Counted from the stretch's first letter, positions 14,991-29,148 are shown. The stretch is DNA of 64,000 nt from Rachycentron canadum (GCA_038496675.1 CM076662.1:19750712-19814711); one strand, 5' to 3'. Notes: generated from the letters alone by a model not told the origin. Program-made: numbers and translations.

Positions 14991-15459
14991 CGCTGGTGTT
15001 AGCATTGGTGTCAGGCTCCTTATTAGATTTGAGGAAGAGTGGGTTTGTGGGAATACAACCTCTGAAGAGATATTCTTCCTCTTACACATGTAAAGGTGGA
15101 TTCATAAGCAATGAAACGCACGCTTGCTGAATTGACTGACATTGAAAATTTTTTAAAATGTTGTTCCTCTGATCTAAAGTAGGTAATTGTTTTTCATCGT
15201 GAACGTAAAATATGCTCTTTGTAATTTGTAATAATGAAGCACAAATCAAAAAATGACTGTTTTTCATACATGCTTTGACAGAATATTACAAGTCTGACAG
15301 TAGCAGTGCCGAGTGTTACAGAGGCCTCCAGCCACTGGATAAATGGACAGAAGCTGCTTTGACCTTGAAATCAATAAACGTACAGGTCAAAAGGGAAATG
15401 CTCTGTGCAGCAGTGACTTACTGAAAAGAAAAAAAAAAAGCGAAGCAAAGTGAAGCCTT

Positions 15460-15860
15460 AGAATTTAATGTAAGAATAATGAATTCAGAGCATTACATTC
15501 TAAATAGTTCATTAATTCACTCTCCACAGCCAGTTTATTTCAGAATCACCTAAATTAGTTTCCAATTACTGTACACAATTAAGATCCTGAACTGCTGTAT
15601 GCCATCATAACAGTGTCAGCTTTCACTTTAATATTTATTCATTGTAGAGAGAGAGAAAGAAAACATGATGTAGTGCGAGATTTTTTTCTCTTTGGTCGGG
15701 GTCAGGGCATTAATTAATTCTGCCGTGACAAAAAGGGAATATTAAGCAGCTAATTAGTCTTGGCAGAACATAAATGAGTGTAACTATGAATAAATGACCC
15801 ACTGAATCACTGCTGCTATTTAACACCTTGGAGGAGAATTAAAATGTGTTTGCAGGTTGA
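15460..15860. promoter_or_regulatory. Candidate conserved non-coding element
   Basis: Dense ATTA/TAAT homeodomain-type cores (ATTAATTAATTC, CTAATTAGTC, TTCATTAATTCA) occur in low-repeat sequence without open frames. This resembles vertebrate developmental enhancers, but AT-rich DNA contains such cores by chance. Inference only. Confidence 0.2.
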
Positions 15861-17279
15861 AGGGAAAAAGTGGTAAAATATAAACAGTAACACATCTTTA
15901 TTGTCTTGTTAAATCTGTACATTCAATCAGAAATCCGCTCCTCAACCCTGATTCCTGTATTACCACATTATTTGCCTCCTTGCCCCTGAGGCAGAAATAA
16001 TCCATTAACCCTTTGAACCTGCAGCCTCTGAAGCACAAACAGCTCCACGCTGTGATTCAGCAGAGTCATTAGCGTCTCCATTAATTCCACATTCAGCAGT
16101 TCAGCTCCTGTAGGCAACAACTCAAACAGCCCATGGACTAAACAAGCGTGTCTGCAGTTACTGAAAAAGATCATTTACAGAGGAGAACTTCACTGCCTTC
16201 AAATATTCATCTTGGAGAGTCACAGTTCAAATGCAGCTGTGCAGGTCAAACATAAAGACACTGACTCAACATTTGATTGGTGACATTTTGAGGGTGAGAC
16301 AGTCCTGAGCTCTGAGGAATGGAGCAGCCTGCCCATAAAAATGCTGAATTGTCTGATGATTGCTTGACCTTTTGTGGGAAAGTGCTGAAGGGGAAAGGAG
16401 GTGTTTAACTTATTCTATGTCAATCTGAGCATTAGTGTCAGTGGAGATTGAGTCAGACCTTTGATTGGACCAGGAATCTGACAAAAGGTTTTTTTTTCTT
16501 CTTCTTCTTCTTCAGGAACACAGTTGTGCAAGATTTCATCATCCAAGGCTTTATTGAATCTTGTTCAGTTTGATGTCATATTGGATAAGAAACATTAAAA
16601 GCTGATCAGACTATTTTTATCTGCTCTGCAAAACATTTCTTTACTGTTACACTCAATTCTGTCATTCGTGGTCAAGGCTGCCATCAGTACACATCCAACT
16701 CAGATTTAACCTGTTCTCAGGTCTGTTTCAGTTCAGTTTAGTTGCCAGCAGGGTTCACAATATTTCCCCTTGTTAATTTGATTTTTAAAAATAAATTTTT
16801 AACAATAATGGAAAAATCTGAAGGCCTTCACACAGACTTTTTCCCCGACTACCTTGTGGAGGAAACTAAATTCCCCTTGGAGCAACATCTCTTACTGTCT
16901 GGATGCTGACAGTGTGTAACATGTAGACGGCCATGGAGTACAAGACTATACACAGGGGTATGGGAGATTTCGTCCCAGTGAAGCAAGGGCTTGCAAGATT
17001 GGGAAATCTCACACTCAGAGAGTCTTTCCCACCTTGTGATCACATCTCTGAGAGAAATGTTGCAGTGCAGGCAGCACTCCAACAGGACATTTGATTTCAA
17101 TTTTACTTTTTTTCAATGATTTGCTTATATTTTAGCTGTAACTGTCCAATTCAGTAAAATAGTATAACCTTTATATATTTGTCATTTTAGTTACAATGGC
17201 CACAGTGTAAAAATGCCCTCCAAGGTCAATGGGGAAAACAATTTAATTTGCCTGCTTCCTGTGGTGATAACATGAAAAG

Positions 17280-17600
17280 TGATCCCTCATAAATGCATAA
17301 TCATAGTTGTTTTTGAAAATTAAATGCTATTAAATAGGATGCGTCTCATTATCGTTAGAAATTGAAATTAAAACGGTCGCTAATGATACTTTATGACAGA
17401 ATTTGTACGACCCTGTCTGTCAAAATGATGGAGAACGGCAAAGTCTAATGCATCCTCTGATTGCTGGGGAAATTGAACCCAGTGATTAGTGACCCAGACA
17501 ATTATCAGCAACTCTGTGAAGCTTTTTTAGCCTCTTTTAGCTCATTGCTTCAGCCTGCAAATTAAGCTTTCATGAACGCTGTTATCAGCAGAAGTAAACA
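17280..17600. promoter_or_regulatory. Candidate conserved non-coding element
   Basis: Many homeodomain-type cores and a GATAA/TTATC pair occur in unique-looking sequence (ATGCATAATCAT, GATTAGTGAC, CAAATTAAGC). No gene or repeat explains it. Conservation cannot be tested from a single sequence. Confidence 0.25.
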
Positions 17601-18712
17601 GCACAGTTTCAGATGGATTAACTCAGATAGCTACCGGACACTAGCATAGTAGGTTGCCATTGGTAAATGAAGTCTACCATCTACTAACTACGGAGGCAGA
17701 TAAGGTGAGAATGAACAGAAATACATTATTATCAGTGGGATAATCATGTTTCCTACTGTTCACTGGATACGCAAGAATTGGCGTTTCATTTGGAAAAAAA
17801 TGATCACCTTGGTTGTGCAAGTGTTCGTTGTCTCAGTTACTTGGTGCAGCCACGTTTTTTTGCTTATTGGTGTCGTCTCCTGTAGTGAGCCGCTGCTGGA
17901 AGAATCTGTTGCTCAGGGTTTTTTGTAATGGAGCGGGATGGCTGCATGGAGACGTCTTCACCTGTTGTGGAATTGAGGTCAAAGTTTTCCCAAGGTTTGT
18001 TTTGTTGAAGACACCTGAAGCACATCAGCTGTGGATGCACCGACAACGTGTGCCATCTTTCCTCCTCTTTCTCTGCCTCTCGCTCTCTGTTCAGTAATGG
18101 ATATTTACATGGAGACAGAAGTAGTTTGCTCAGATCAGCCCTGCTGCTGCTGTCAGCAGGAGATTGGCAGAGGGGAATCAAATGTCAGCTGTGACAGGAA
18201 GAAACCCTGCAGAGGGAAGACGGCTGAAGACAGACAGAAAGGAGATAGAGAAGGAGCTGCTGGACAGAAACACAGGTGGACAGAAGTTGGACATTGTAGG
18301 TGAGTGAGATGAGGTGAGGCAGAGGAGGAAATTTCACATGAGAAGCAGAATCCTATTCTAAATGGAGAACGTAGCCTGAGGCAGCGCTAAATGCATTAAG
18401 AGTTAGTGAAGAGCAGGAAATTATGTTATTACCAAGACGTGTAAAGCAGGTTATTAGAAATTCATAATTGTCCAAATGTATATGTGAGCTATTTCCTTTT
18501 TATAGGCTGGAGCCCCGAATCCAGAACAGCAGCACTGCAGTATTTTATAAAATGAATCCAACCACCGCGTGAAACAAAACCCTCAGACCAGTCGGGTTTA
18601 AGCCCTCGCTCATCTTTTTAGCTTTTAAAGGGCCACGCCATTGATTACACATATCAGTCAACTCACTAATCCTGAGTGTCTTGAGCCTGTGTATACAGTA
18701 CAGTAACGATAT

Positions 18713-18735
18713 ATAATAATAATAATAATAATAAT
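18713..18735. repeat. (AAT)n microsatellite
   Basis: About seven AAT units. They give the run of tyrosines in an overlapping minus-strand frame, which is not a gene. Confidence 0.9.
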
Positions 18736-19344
18736 ACTTTTGTGGCTTCAAAGAAGTTCTGTCAAATCTAAAGAAAAGTGCTGAAGTACTTGGGTTTGTC
18801 TACAAATTCCCAGTTACCGTCATGAACAAAAAATGTTTATGACAGGGACTGTTAAATCAGTTGACAGAAAGGTGATCAAGGTTGAGGGGCCCCGATGCTC
18901 AGTGGTGAGTTCATGGTGACTCAGAACCATCACTTTATTCAGATAATCAACATTTAAATTAAGGCCAGATCTTTCTCCGGCCATAGTGTTTAAACATCCA
19001 CACTATACATTGACCAATCTGTACTAACCCAAAGAGTACGAGTACAGAGACAATATTTCAAATACATAAAATGTGCCAAATAAAATAAAATAAGAAGACA
19101 ATAATTATCATTGAGTATTTCATGCTTTTCTTTGTTGTGCACGAGAGCAAACTGAAAACCTTCAGGTCTGTTAATTGAACCCAACCTCTAATGATAATGA
19201 AGACCAGGCCATATGACTCACTCCTTTGCTCCACCATGTTTGCAGCACCCGCTTTAGGCCATCTAATAATAAAATGTAACTATGGATCATAATAAGATGC
19301 TGCCACAGATGACATTTTTTTTAAATTTTGTAGACAAAATTATA

Positions 19345-19402
19345 ATGCATATCTCAGTTGACTAATGAAAATATTTTTTTTTTTAAGTTGCAGCTCTACG
19401 CA
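19345..19402 (-). repeat. Diverged minus-strand fragment of the GAGCTGCAAC repeat
   Basis: Read on the minus strand it begins GAGCTGCAACTTAAAAAAAA and includes TTCATTAGTCAACTGAGA, resembling the 'gagctgcaacgattaatc...agtcaactgat' repeat head. It contains an A/T run that is likely an expansion. Confidence 0.35.
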
Positions 19403-21649
19403 AGGCTATGCACTCATTGCAGCATCTCTCCTACTGTGAAGCACTGTTTGTATTCTTACAGCGTGCAAGCAAAGATACACTTCAATCAATATCTTCAGAA
19501 CAGATTATTCCATACCCTTTTTTTCTTACCAATGGGATTGTGTTGGTCAACATTTAGCAATATTTAGAGGATTGGGGTTTATTAGACTAAACAAACGTTC
19601 CTTAACTAGCATACGCCGATGAAACGGACAGAGGTTTGGCATCACTATAACAGGGATTAATCTTTCGACCTCCTGCTTAATCTCTTCACTCTCATTCTCT
19701 GTCTCAACCTGCACATGCAGTGCTGTCATCATGTTGTGATCTGTGGTTAGTTCTCTGTCCTCAGCAGCTCCACTTCTTGGTCTCGTCCAGATCTATCAGT
19801 GTCCTCAGAGCCCTCAGTAATCTATAGACAGTCACTGTGCCCTAATAGCAGGTTTGGTCTGCTGACCCTCCTCTCGTCATTTCACACTATTGAGACACCT
19901 TCTCTCTTTTTAGTAGCGTTTTGTTCCAGTTGAGCGCAGCTGTCAGTCACAGCTGAGGGGTCGGAGATGCTCAGAGGTTGTCAGGACTTCGAAGCCTCCC
20001 GCTGTGAAGCTCGGAGTGTAATATCACGCTTCACAACATCTCTCAGGGCTCCTCGGCTGGATACAATCCTCAGCAACCCAGCATTTAATTGTTCAACTAC
20101 GTATTTAGAGCTAGATGTGCAGTCTGTGAAGTCAAAAAGCAGCAAAATAAAAAGAAATCAACTAATGAAAACGCCAGAACCCTTAAAGAAGAAAACCACT
20201 GTAAAACAAGGACAGATCAGGTCAAAGAGCTGTGATTGAACCCTGTCCTGAGGTCAGTTTTAAATTTTTGGGAACAATGAGCCATGCAAAAACTCATTAG
20301 TACCCGAGGTGTCACATCACACCTGCTTGTCAACATAAAATGGTTAACCTCAGACCAAATGTTTTAATTTTAATGTAAAATTTTAGCAGTTAAGATTCCA
20401 AAACAGCAGATCCCGTTGAAGACAATACGAAGATGTCTTACCTCAGAGAGTTAAATGATTCTGGGTGGATCCTAGTGAGCATTGTTCCATTAAAATGAGA
20501 TAAACAAATATTATAGCTGGACTCTCAAAACTTTCTCTCAAAAAGCTCTTTGCTAAAAGCCTACATGCTGGTTACAGACTAACATACGAGCTGCAACTTA
20601 ACAGACGCAAGGTTTTCAAGGTGATTTCCATTTGTTACAACAGTGCACTCTGGGCTAATCAAAAAAAAAAATAAAAATAAAATAAAATAAATGCTCTGCA
20701 CACACACATCCTGGCCTTAGCCCCAGATGGTTGGGACTGAGCCCTCAGACCTACTCAACTCCTAGAAATGCCACTGCTTTAAGTGATTGCCTACATTTTG
20801 CCAAATCACACCTCTTGTCACTGTGTTTCCAGACTGCGAGAAGAGTCTCAGCAGGAGGAGTCTGTGCTATCCTTTCTTGCTGTGAAGGTTCAATCACTGC
20901 TTTCCTCCGGCTTCTTTGCTTTAGCTTGACTTCCTCTTTTTGTGCTCCAACTGATTCTGACATTTCTGGTTCAGGGCTTATTTTACCCTGTTCTTTGCTT
21001 TCTTTGCTTGCTTCTTATTAAGAAAATGCAGTGTAGTGAAAATGACTGCAGTTTCTCTGAAATTAGGAAGCCATCAGCACTGGCAGTACAGGCTCTCCTC
21101 GTGAGAGCAAGCCCATTAAAACTTTTTATCAAGCAGCAAAAGTGTCTGGTCTAAATTGAAATTTAAATAATAAACCAGGGAGCACTTAGAAATTATACAT
21201 AATGTATGATAACTTAATAAGCCCTAAAAATTGTAAACTTTGGTACATGCAAATATTGACTGCAGACTTCACAAAACTTTTAACTTCCCCCTCATGTATT
21301 TCTTCTTTTTTTTTTTCGTTACTGGTTATAGAAATTGGAAATTGCCTACTGAGATGATCCTGTGCTGCCCCCGACTTTGAGTTTCCTTTCAGTGTGCTGC
21401 TCTTAAAAAATGATTCACAACTATTCCCAGGCAAACGCACTGGGAATAACTCATGCAGCAGTTTGTTGCAGATAAATCTCAGTACCGGCACAGGTGTCAT
21501 GTTAAATAGCTCAGATGGCAGCTTCAGTGACTCATCTGCTGTTTCATCTCAGAAGTCAGACTCTTCATTCTTTCTCAAACTCCTCTGAATCTCCTCAAAG
21601 TGTCTGTTGACAGTGTTGACAGTCAGCAGCAAAGCACCAAAGGTTTTGT

Positions 21650-21696
21650 TGGCGTTGTGCAACATGCTCCATTTCAGAGCATGTTGCACAACGCCA
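21650..21696. repeat. Perfect 20-bp hairpin
   Basis: TGGCGTTGTGCAACATGCTC (21650-21669) and its exact reverse complement (21677-21696) flank a 7-nt loop, CATTTCA. It is the longest perfect short-loop palindrome I found in the window. Just upstream, GTTGACA is duplicated (GTTGACAGTGTTGACAG, about 21606-21622). It does not resemble a miRNA I know, and the loop is short for one. Confidence 0.9.
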
Positions 21697-24183
21697 GGGA
21701 GAAATATCCACCAGCACATACAAGGTGTGACCTCCAGCGTGTTGCAATGTATCAGCAATTTATTTACCGAGCACGCTTAAAAACTACAGTGTTGGCCATT
21801 CAGTTAAAAGAGGAGTAAAAGGCAACAGCAAACAAAGGAAAAAAAAAAAAAAAAAAAAGATGTTTATGTAAAATGACAACAAAAAAAGAAGCAAATCTAG
21901 ACTCGCACTCAGGGGAACAGATACCTCCACCAAGAACAATCAATCCTTTTACCTCTGTGAATGTACAAACTCATAGATCTCAACACCATAAATACGTCTG
22001 CCCCTTTAACTGGATTGGCACCAAAAATTTAAAGGGTTCTTCCCAGGACCAAACCCCACGTACTCGCGCCTTTCTTTTTTCTTTTTTTTTTCCAAGTTGG
22101 GTCAGTACTTTTTGCGTAGTCCTGCTGAAAAAAACAAACAAACAAACCAACAGGGTCGATAAAGATGAGTTAGAGTTAGAGTCAGCTTGATCCCCCTCAG
22201 ATTTCAGTTTGGAGCAGGAGACTCGAAGGAAGAAGTTTCCTTTCATTAGTCTCTTTAATGTCGATAAGGCAGCGTTGCCCCTCTGGTCACTCAGTAGAAG
22301 CCACAGTTCATTGTTTATCTCTCGCACAGCTGTGAAGACACATCTGCCCAATCTTCAGCCATCAACAGTTGCCATAGCAACCAAGGTCGTGACACAGACC
22401 CTGAGAGATACAAGACAGACAAAGCCTCTGGTGGAGGAGGTAACGGGCATAACAAACAGCCAGTGTCTCGGGGTCAGGAAGTTGCACAAGAATTCTCAAA
22501 GTAGGGCAGACAACGCAACCCGACAACCTGGTTTGAGGTTTAAAATTTGGCACCCAATAGAAGAATTTCATGTAGTAAGTATGACGTAGTGCAGGGTTAA
22601 ATGCCATGAATCGGGATCAGAATTCTGTGGCATTACACAATATTAAGTTGTCGTGTTAGCGCCTCGGTTTTTCCTTGGTGCATCATGCTTTAAGTGCCTT
22701 TGCTTGAGACATCTGGGTCCCCTGAACCATCTTTGATAAGTTCACAAGATTTCCATCACAATCAGAAGATCATAAGGGCCAGGGAGTGGGCAAAGATAAC
22801 CAGTGCAGGGGAGATACTGTAGTAGGGCCGAAATTTAAAATAGTATAAAAATGTTGTCTTGTTCTCGCACCTGGTTCAAGTTCAGCTTCTTAATTTTTAA
22901 TCAATTGGAGGCAAAGAAGTGATGAGCGAAATACAAAAATTGATTCTAGAGGAGGTGAGAGAGATGTGGCTTCACTTCGCTGATGGATGTGAGATAGTAG
23001 AAGCCAGAGCTGACTTCAGAACTAATCTGTCGAATTTTAAAGATTTTTTTCCTATGTGTTTTTACATGAATGTTTGCTCAGAGAGAGAGAGAGAGAGAAG
23101 AGTCGTAATAAATAATGTTGCTCTAGGTGTTGTAAAGCCTGCACTGTATAGATAGTATGGATGCCTCACGGTTGCTCAAGGTGCAGAGAAACCTATTAGC
23201 CCCTGAGATACTGTGAGTGTTGCTCTGGCTGTAACAGTCAAGCTTCAGGGAACATTTGAGCAGACTGGAGTTCAGAGATATAAAGGTTACATCTCATTAA
23301 CACAGGCTTGTAATTTTTTTGTGGTTATAAATGTAAAAATATGACTTTGGCTTTCCGTTTACAGCTGAATCTACCTACAGTATAATGAACATGTATAAAC
23401 ATTATTGTGTCCCCCAGTTGATCTCTTTGTGGAGCAGGGTTTTAAGGGTTCGGGTTTGCTTCTGCCTCCTTCGAGAGAGAACTGAAGCTCTGAATTCCTC
23501 TGTTAGGAGAGGACTCTCTGTTTAAGTGTGTCCTTGCTGCTCAGCAGGATGTAGTCGGGCTTTTTGAGAATTGCTGTATGAAGAAAGTTTGCTTCGTTAC
23601 TTGCCCTTTGCAGAGCAGCTCCCTGACCAGCAAATGCAACACGGAGGCTTTTATTGTGTACCGCAGTTTTTATTCTTTAAATTCCCCCAGAGACGATTTG
23701 ATTTGCATGCAGTTTTCTTTTGCTTCAATCCAAGATGTATTTTTCACCCCCCCCCCCCAATTGTTAGCTGATATCTGAGAGAATTGGTTACAGTATATGA
23801 GCAGTAATCAGAAAACGCATCAGAGGCTTTATTGTTGTTGCTTACATCCGATGCCTTTCAGCCAACTTTTTTCATTTCACGTTTGAAGGCTGGAACAGGC
23901 TTCTCTGTCCGAACATGCACATGCAAGTGTTGTTTGGAGAATTTCGCGTGGCCTGATAAGTTTTAGTCTGGGAGGTTTTGCTTCTTCGTGCAATCTCTTG
24001 AATGAACACAATGTTGAACCACTGAGACATTCACAAGTGTGTTTACAGAATTTAAAAATTTCAGCATCATTTCAATCACCTGTCGCATGAACTTGAGTTT
24101 CATTTACACTTTATACCGCTAACTGCAAGTTTAAGTGCATTTTAAGACTTACAGGCATAAATACAATGTTTGTGTACTGGACT

Positions 24184-24300
24184 GTAGAGCTGAAAAATGT
24201 GTCAATCGACAGGAAAATAATCTCTTAACTTTTCTCAAAGTTAACTGAATATTTTTGGAGTTATTGGTCCAATTGAGCAAGGAGTCGATATCATTTTGGC
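24184..24300. repeat. Diverged fragment of a GCTGCAAC/ATCGACAG repeat
   Basis: GTAGAGCTGAAAAATGTGTC, AATCGACAGGAAAATAATCT and GTTATTGGTCCAATTGAGC resemble the teleost repeat with 'gattaatcgacagaaaattaatc'. Divergence is high. Confidence 0.35.
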
Positions 24301-27300
24301 TTTTAGGAAATTGCACTCGGGCTATTAGCTTAAATTTTAAAAACCAAACTATTAATGAGTGAATGAAGACAATAATGAGCTCTTTATTGATATGAAAATT
24401 ATCATTAGCCGCAAGTGAACCGATTCAGTGATGGAAGAGTGCAGCTGCTGCTGTGCTGCTATCACTAAGCAGCTGGGTTTTTTTTACAAGTACATGTATG
24501 CAACCATGCTGACATGACTGATTGTATTTCAGGAACCTCAGGGCTAATTTTTCCTGGTAGACTTTCTGACTTCAACACAACAAAACATCCTCCAAAACAC
24601 ACCCCATCCCTGCTACAACTCCAAAAACTGGACCACTTTGGTGTGAGAGCTTCATCTTCCACCTCAGCCTCATGGCCAACATCCCCTCTGACTTCAGTTA
24701 GAGTCAGATAAATATAATAATAAAGGAATTTGAAAACAGCCAGTCAGTCAGTCAGTTCAGCCTGTCTCTCAGTGGTTTAGAGAGTCAGTAAGTGGAAAAT
24801 TACCTGTAATTTGCTCCAGTAGGTTCAAGTTTTTCACTGTCAAGCTTGTAGCAGAAATTTTTCCCAACAACAGAACCTTTACTGAGAGATATTTCAGTCC
24901 TGTTCTAGCTTCAGGTCTTGAGCTTCAGTCTTCATGTATGCCCTCTTGAATTACATTGTACTATCGCCTCTTCACCAATCACTCTGACATCTGAACACAA
25001 ATAATTATAGCTGTATATATCTGATGGTCTATAATATTATAATGGGGTTTCAGTTTCTGTTAACCTCAGTTCATTTCTCCTGTGCTTGAACAGCCAGAGG
25101 CGCTCACAGATTTAACAGCAGGTAAACACTTCTCTTCTGACTCCAGTATCACTGTCCTCTGTGAAATTACTGCAGCATCTTGATCTCAGTGGAAAGTATC
25201 AGCAGGCAAATGCAGCTTTACCAGCTCTATTTCTCCTATCTCTTTTTGAGAGTCTCACAATAAACATAACCGTTGTTCAATTCTTAATTCACTTGAAAAG
25301 ACAGATAATCAGCAGACAGATGAAAGTTTGGGCCAAACATCTATAAAAAAACAAAAAACTTGATACTAAAACTTAATAAATGTCAATGGTTGGGACTTTG
25401 TGTTGTGTTTGTTGCAATAAAAACACAATTCAGGATCTTGTTTCTTTTCATACCTTGGGAAACGAAAGGAATATGCACGCTGGAAGATAAGCTTTTAGAT
25501 CAACATGACATTTCATTTCTTTCTAAAGGAATTTACGAGACTCTCTTGTCATGACTTCTCACCACCTGATCTCAGATAAACACTGATTGTATATCCCTCA
25601 TATATTTGAGAAAGCTAAAGAGCGCCGCTGTCTCTTGTCTTGAAAAAAATTGTTCCACTGCTGAGGCTGCTGTCGTGTCAGTCGAGATAAACCAAACACA
25701 GCTATTTAAGTTCAGATAAGTGACTCTGTTTTCATGTATACTTTTGCTCCTGTCGGACATTGCGTAAATAAATCTAATCTGGACAAAGTGAGTTGAGATC
25801 TGAAGCGCAGCTAGGATAAAGAAAGAAAAGAGCATTTCCATTTCTGATGCGGGTTCAACTTAAATCAGATACACTTCAAAACCGCAGCCGTTTCATGCTT
25901 TATAGTCATTTCTCTGTCCTCTGACCAATTTATATGTATAAATTCACTAGAAAGAAGTCCAGTTCAACTATAAAGTTTGTTTCTTTTCCATCTTTTATCT
26001 CAATCATGGCCACGTGTTGCCCTCTCTCTTCATCACTCCTTATTTTGAGGAATTCAAAGACAACAATAAGGTGTTATAGTCATACTAAAAACTTAAGATG
26101 TGATGCGTATGATAGTCTATACCTGGAAAAGAGGGTGCAGTTTTCAACCCTTAGAGTTTAACAATGAGGTAATGTGGTGGAAAGTAACAGTGCCTTCACC
26201 TGTTGTGATACCAGTTAAAAAGTTTTTTAGCTACCCACGAAGAAAAGTGGACTCCAACAAAAGTTTCACTTCCTTAAATCGAAGACTGACCTCTAAAATT
26301 CAAGGCGGTTATCACAATAGTGGCACATTTCCATGTCAACATACCTGCACAAGCCATGTTTTCTTATGACAGTAATGTTGACAGGAAATGGTGTATTCAT
26401 GGTGTATTATGGCAAGGCTTTTTGAGATGTCTCACAGGAAGAACTGGCTGTCTTCCTCTGTGACACACTGTGTGGGATAAAAGGACAAAAATTGTTGTTG
26501 TTCACCTGCAGGGAGATGCATTCAAGAACACACTGATGGATCTCACTGATGGCACAGGGGTGCTGTTGAGAGAGTCCCTGGTAAATTGTGTAGTTTTCTG
26601 TCATGGGCCTTTTATAATGCATGAAGGTGTGGAGGTGCTTTCAGACAGCAAGCGGCTGCCGGTTGCCAGCAGGGTGCAAGGCCACCGCTGTGGGTCCTCG
26701 CTACCTCTGATCCCACCAGTCTGTACAACAAAGGCTGCTGCTGTCCACTATCCACCAGCTATGATATCATCTCACAGCTAAAAGGAGCACATTGTGGATG
26801 AAAATGGGGGGAAATTGACACAGTTAATAGTCAAAAGCTAATTTTGCTAACTAGTATCATAAATGTGTATTGTCATAGACCAGATAGTCAAACTTTGGAG
26901 CTCATGTTGCTTCAGTGCAGTGTCTCCTCATTGATCTACCTACTCATGAAGTGATGCGTCATTCAGATAACACAGACATCATACTTAAAAAAGAGCTGGA
27001 ACCGAAGGTGTTCCTGGTGGCTCCTGGGGTCCTCAGCAGGCTCATCCTCCAGAGCCTTAGCTGCAGGCAGACCCTGCAGTCATCCAGCTGGTTTAACAAA
27101 ACAGATCTGTTATCCTGCTTTCTCATTAACCAGCTGCACTGAACTCAGTTTCTCTTAATTTCAAGTTTTGTGCTTTAAATTGTTGGTGTCAAATAATAAG
27201 ATTTTGGCAGGAAGGAACTGCACTGAAATGAATTCCCCCACAATAATTTCATCTTCCCCTGACTCTGCTGGCCAATCAATCGTCCATCTCTCAGTCTATC

Positions 27301-27539
27301 TGGCCTTGTTTCTGTCCTCCTGCCTGCCTGCACACCACATTAGCCAGCCAATATTCTGGGTAATTGAGCTATTTTGGATAAAGCTTCTCCTCTTATACTC
27401 TGCACTACAACATACAGTACTGATAGTTAGGATGAACTGCATTGGCAGCAGTGACTGAAAAGATTGCACATTACAATAAAAAAAATATCAAGTAAATCCA
27501 TAATCAACTCTTGTGCATAAGTAATTTATGAACTACATG

Positions 27540-28345
27540 TGATTCATTTCCTCAGCATAATTGAACAGATGATTTGGGCTCAGACAAATTTCCTCTCAAA
27601 AACATTTTTAATGAAGAAGGTGAATTGAAATGCTATTTTCAGGTTTAATGAAAGGCCCTTTCCTCTACTGCTTTAATGAGACCATTAATGCACCAAAATA
27701 GTGAAGCTCTGGTTCATTTACACTCAAATTATCCAAGAACTGTGACTGACGAGTTGATTAAATTCCTCTCAGCACTCTTCAAAATTAAAATCTGATACTT
27801 TAACTAAGTCTCAAGATTCCTGGACTTCCATATTTAGAGTAATGTCTATTCGGAGACAGTCGAGATAAATCCATGTGTGTTCCAGTAACTGCCCAGTGCT
27901 GATAAATGGATCAGCAGTGAAGTGATATAGTCTTACTGTAGTAAATGGATGTGCGTCAGTGGAAGTTCAATACAGTCACTGCAGGGTAAAATCTGACTTT
28001 TACATGTGTAAGTAATACCTCTAAAATCAAAACAAAGCTGCCTTTTCACTATTTATACACCCCTTTGAGCTTTGCCGTAGACTCCTCAGAATTGGTTATT
28101 TGTCAATAGCGTGCCCGGTGAGTACGAGTATCAGACCCTCTCATCTGAAATTAACACCCGAGGACTGGATGATGGGAGCACTGGTATTTATTGGCTATTT
28201 TGTTTTGACTTGAAACCAAACGCTAATAATTTGCTCCAGAAAATTAACTTGCTGAATGGGTTCCATTTTGCATTACTGCCTCCATCTTAATTAAAATATG
28301 AAGGAAAATGCTGTTTACGGTTTAATGCAATGATTGCTGAGACTT
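27540..28345. promoter_or_regulatory. Candidate conserved non-coding region
   Basis: Two blocks, about 27540-27720 and 28205-28345, are unique-looking with repeated ATTAATG, TTTAATGA and TAATTAAAAT cores and lack simple repeats. They resemble enhancer-type conserved elements by composition only. Confidence 0.2.
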
Positions 28346-29148
28346 ATTTAAGCTTCCTTATTGTGAAATCTAATTGAGTGTTGAGAGAGTGGGGTAAGTG
28401 ATGCAAGGGTGGTCTGTGTTGGTGTGTAATCCAGTGGTGAGTGTGGTCAATCCTGGCTAGGCATGTCAGGATTATCCTTAGCCAAAATAATTGATTCACA
28501 ATATTATTGTGGTAATCATGAGGATATGCTTTACTCTCTGAAAAACAATCCCCTGGTAGAAATAAGGGAAGATAAATAAAAATAGCAACACTGAGTTTTA
28601 CAGACATATTTCCTTTATTCACAGGAATTATTCTTCAACAAAGACAAAGACCAACCAACAAGTCAAGCATCTAAAGCTTCAGGAAACAGCCACTTTGGTC
28701 CACAACAGCAACATACCTGAGTTGCCCTGAATGGAAAAACAAACAGTGGGATTAGTGCAGCTACTGTTTGTAGTTGCGTAACATCGGTGTTTCTAGGATG
28801 AAAGATACTCAGCTCACGTTTATTTTGGATATACATTCTTCTCTAGCCTGGTTTCATAAATCTATGTTTATAAAACAGCTTGAGGCTGTTATTCAGCTAA
28901 GTGTGTTGTGTAAATACAATATTCATATTTATAGCATCACAATAGTCATTACAGAGAAGGTCGGACAACTTAAAGGTTTGAAAAATATTAAACTCTGACT
29001 CGAGTTACTGAAATGCTACACATATTGGATTTTTAATCCAGTTCTAGAGACAAAATTTTCACTTTAGTTGTCCCTGCAACCAACTTGTACCTGATTGTGA
29101 ATATTGATAGGCCATGAGAAGTTTTGCTCGCTATTTGCAGCCAGCGTC

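Noticed and set aside
20751..20963. Charged 70-codon minus-strand frame
   Set aside because: Looks somewhat protein-like, but no splice sites or family are evident and it is opposite a similarly open plus frame.
21650..21696. Known microRNA precursor
   Set aside because: The arms match no miRNA I recall, and a 7-nt loop with a perfectly paired 20-bp stem and no flanking lower stem is unlike a standard precursor.
22209..22589. 126-codon plus frame
   Set aside because: No domain recognised and no start, splice or termination context. The overlapping minus strand also has open frames.
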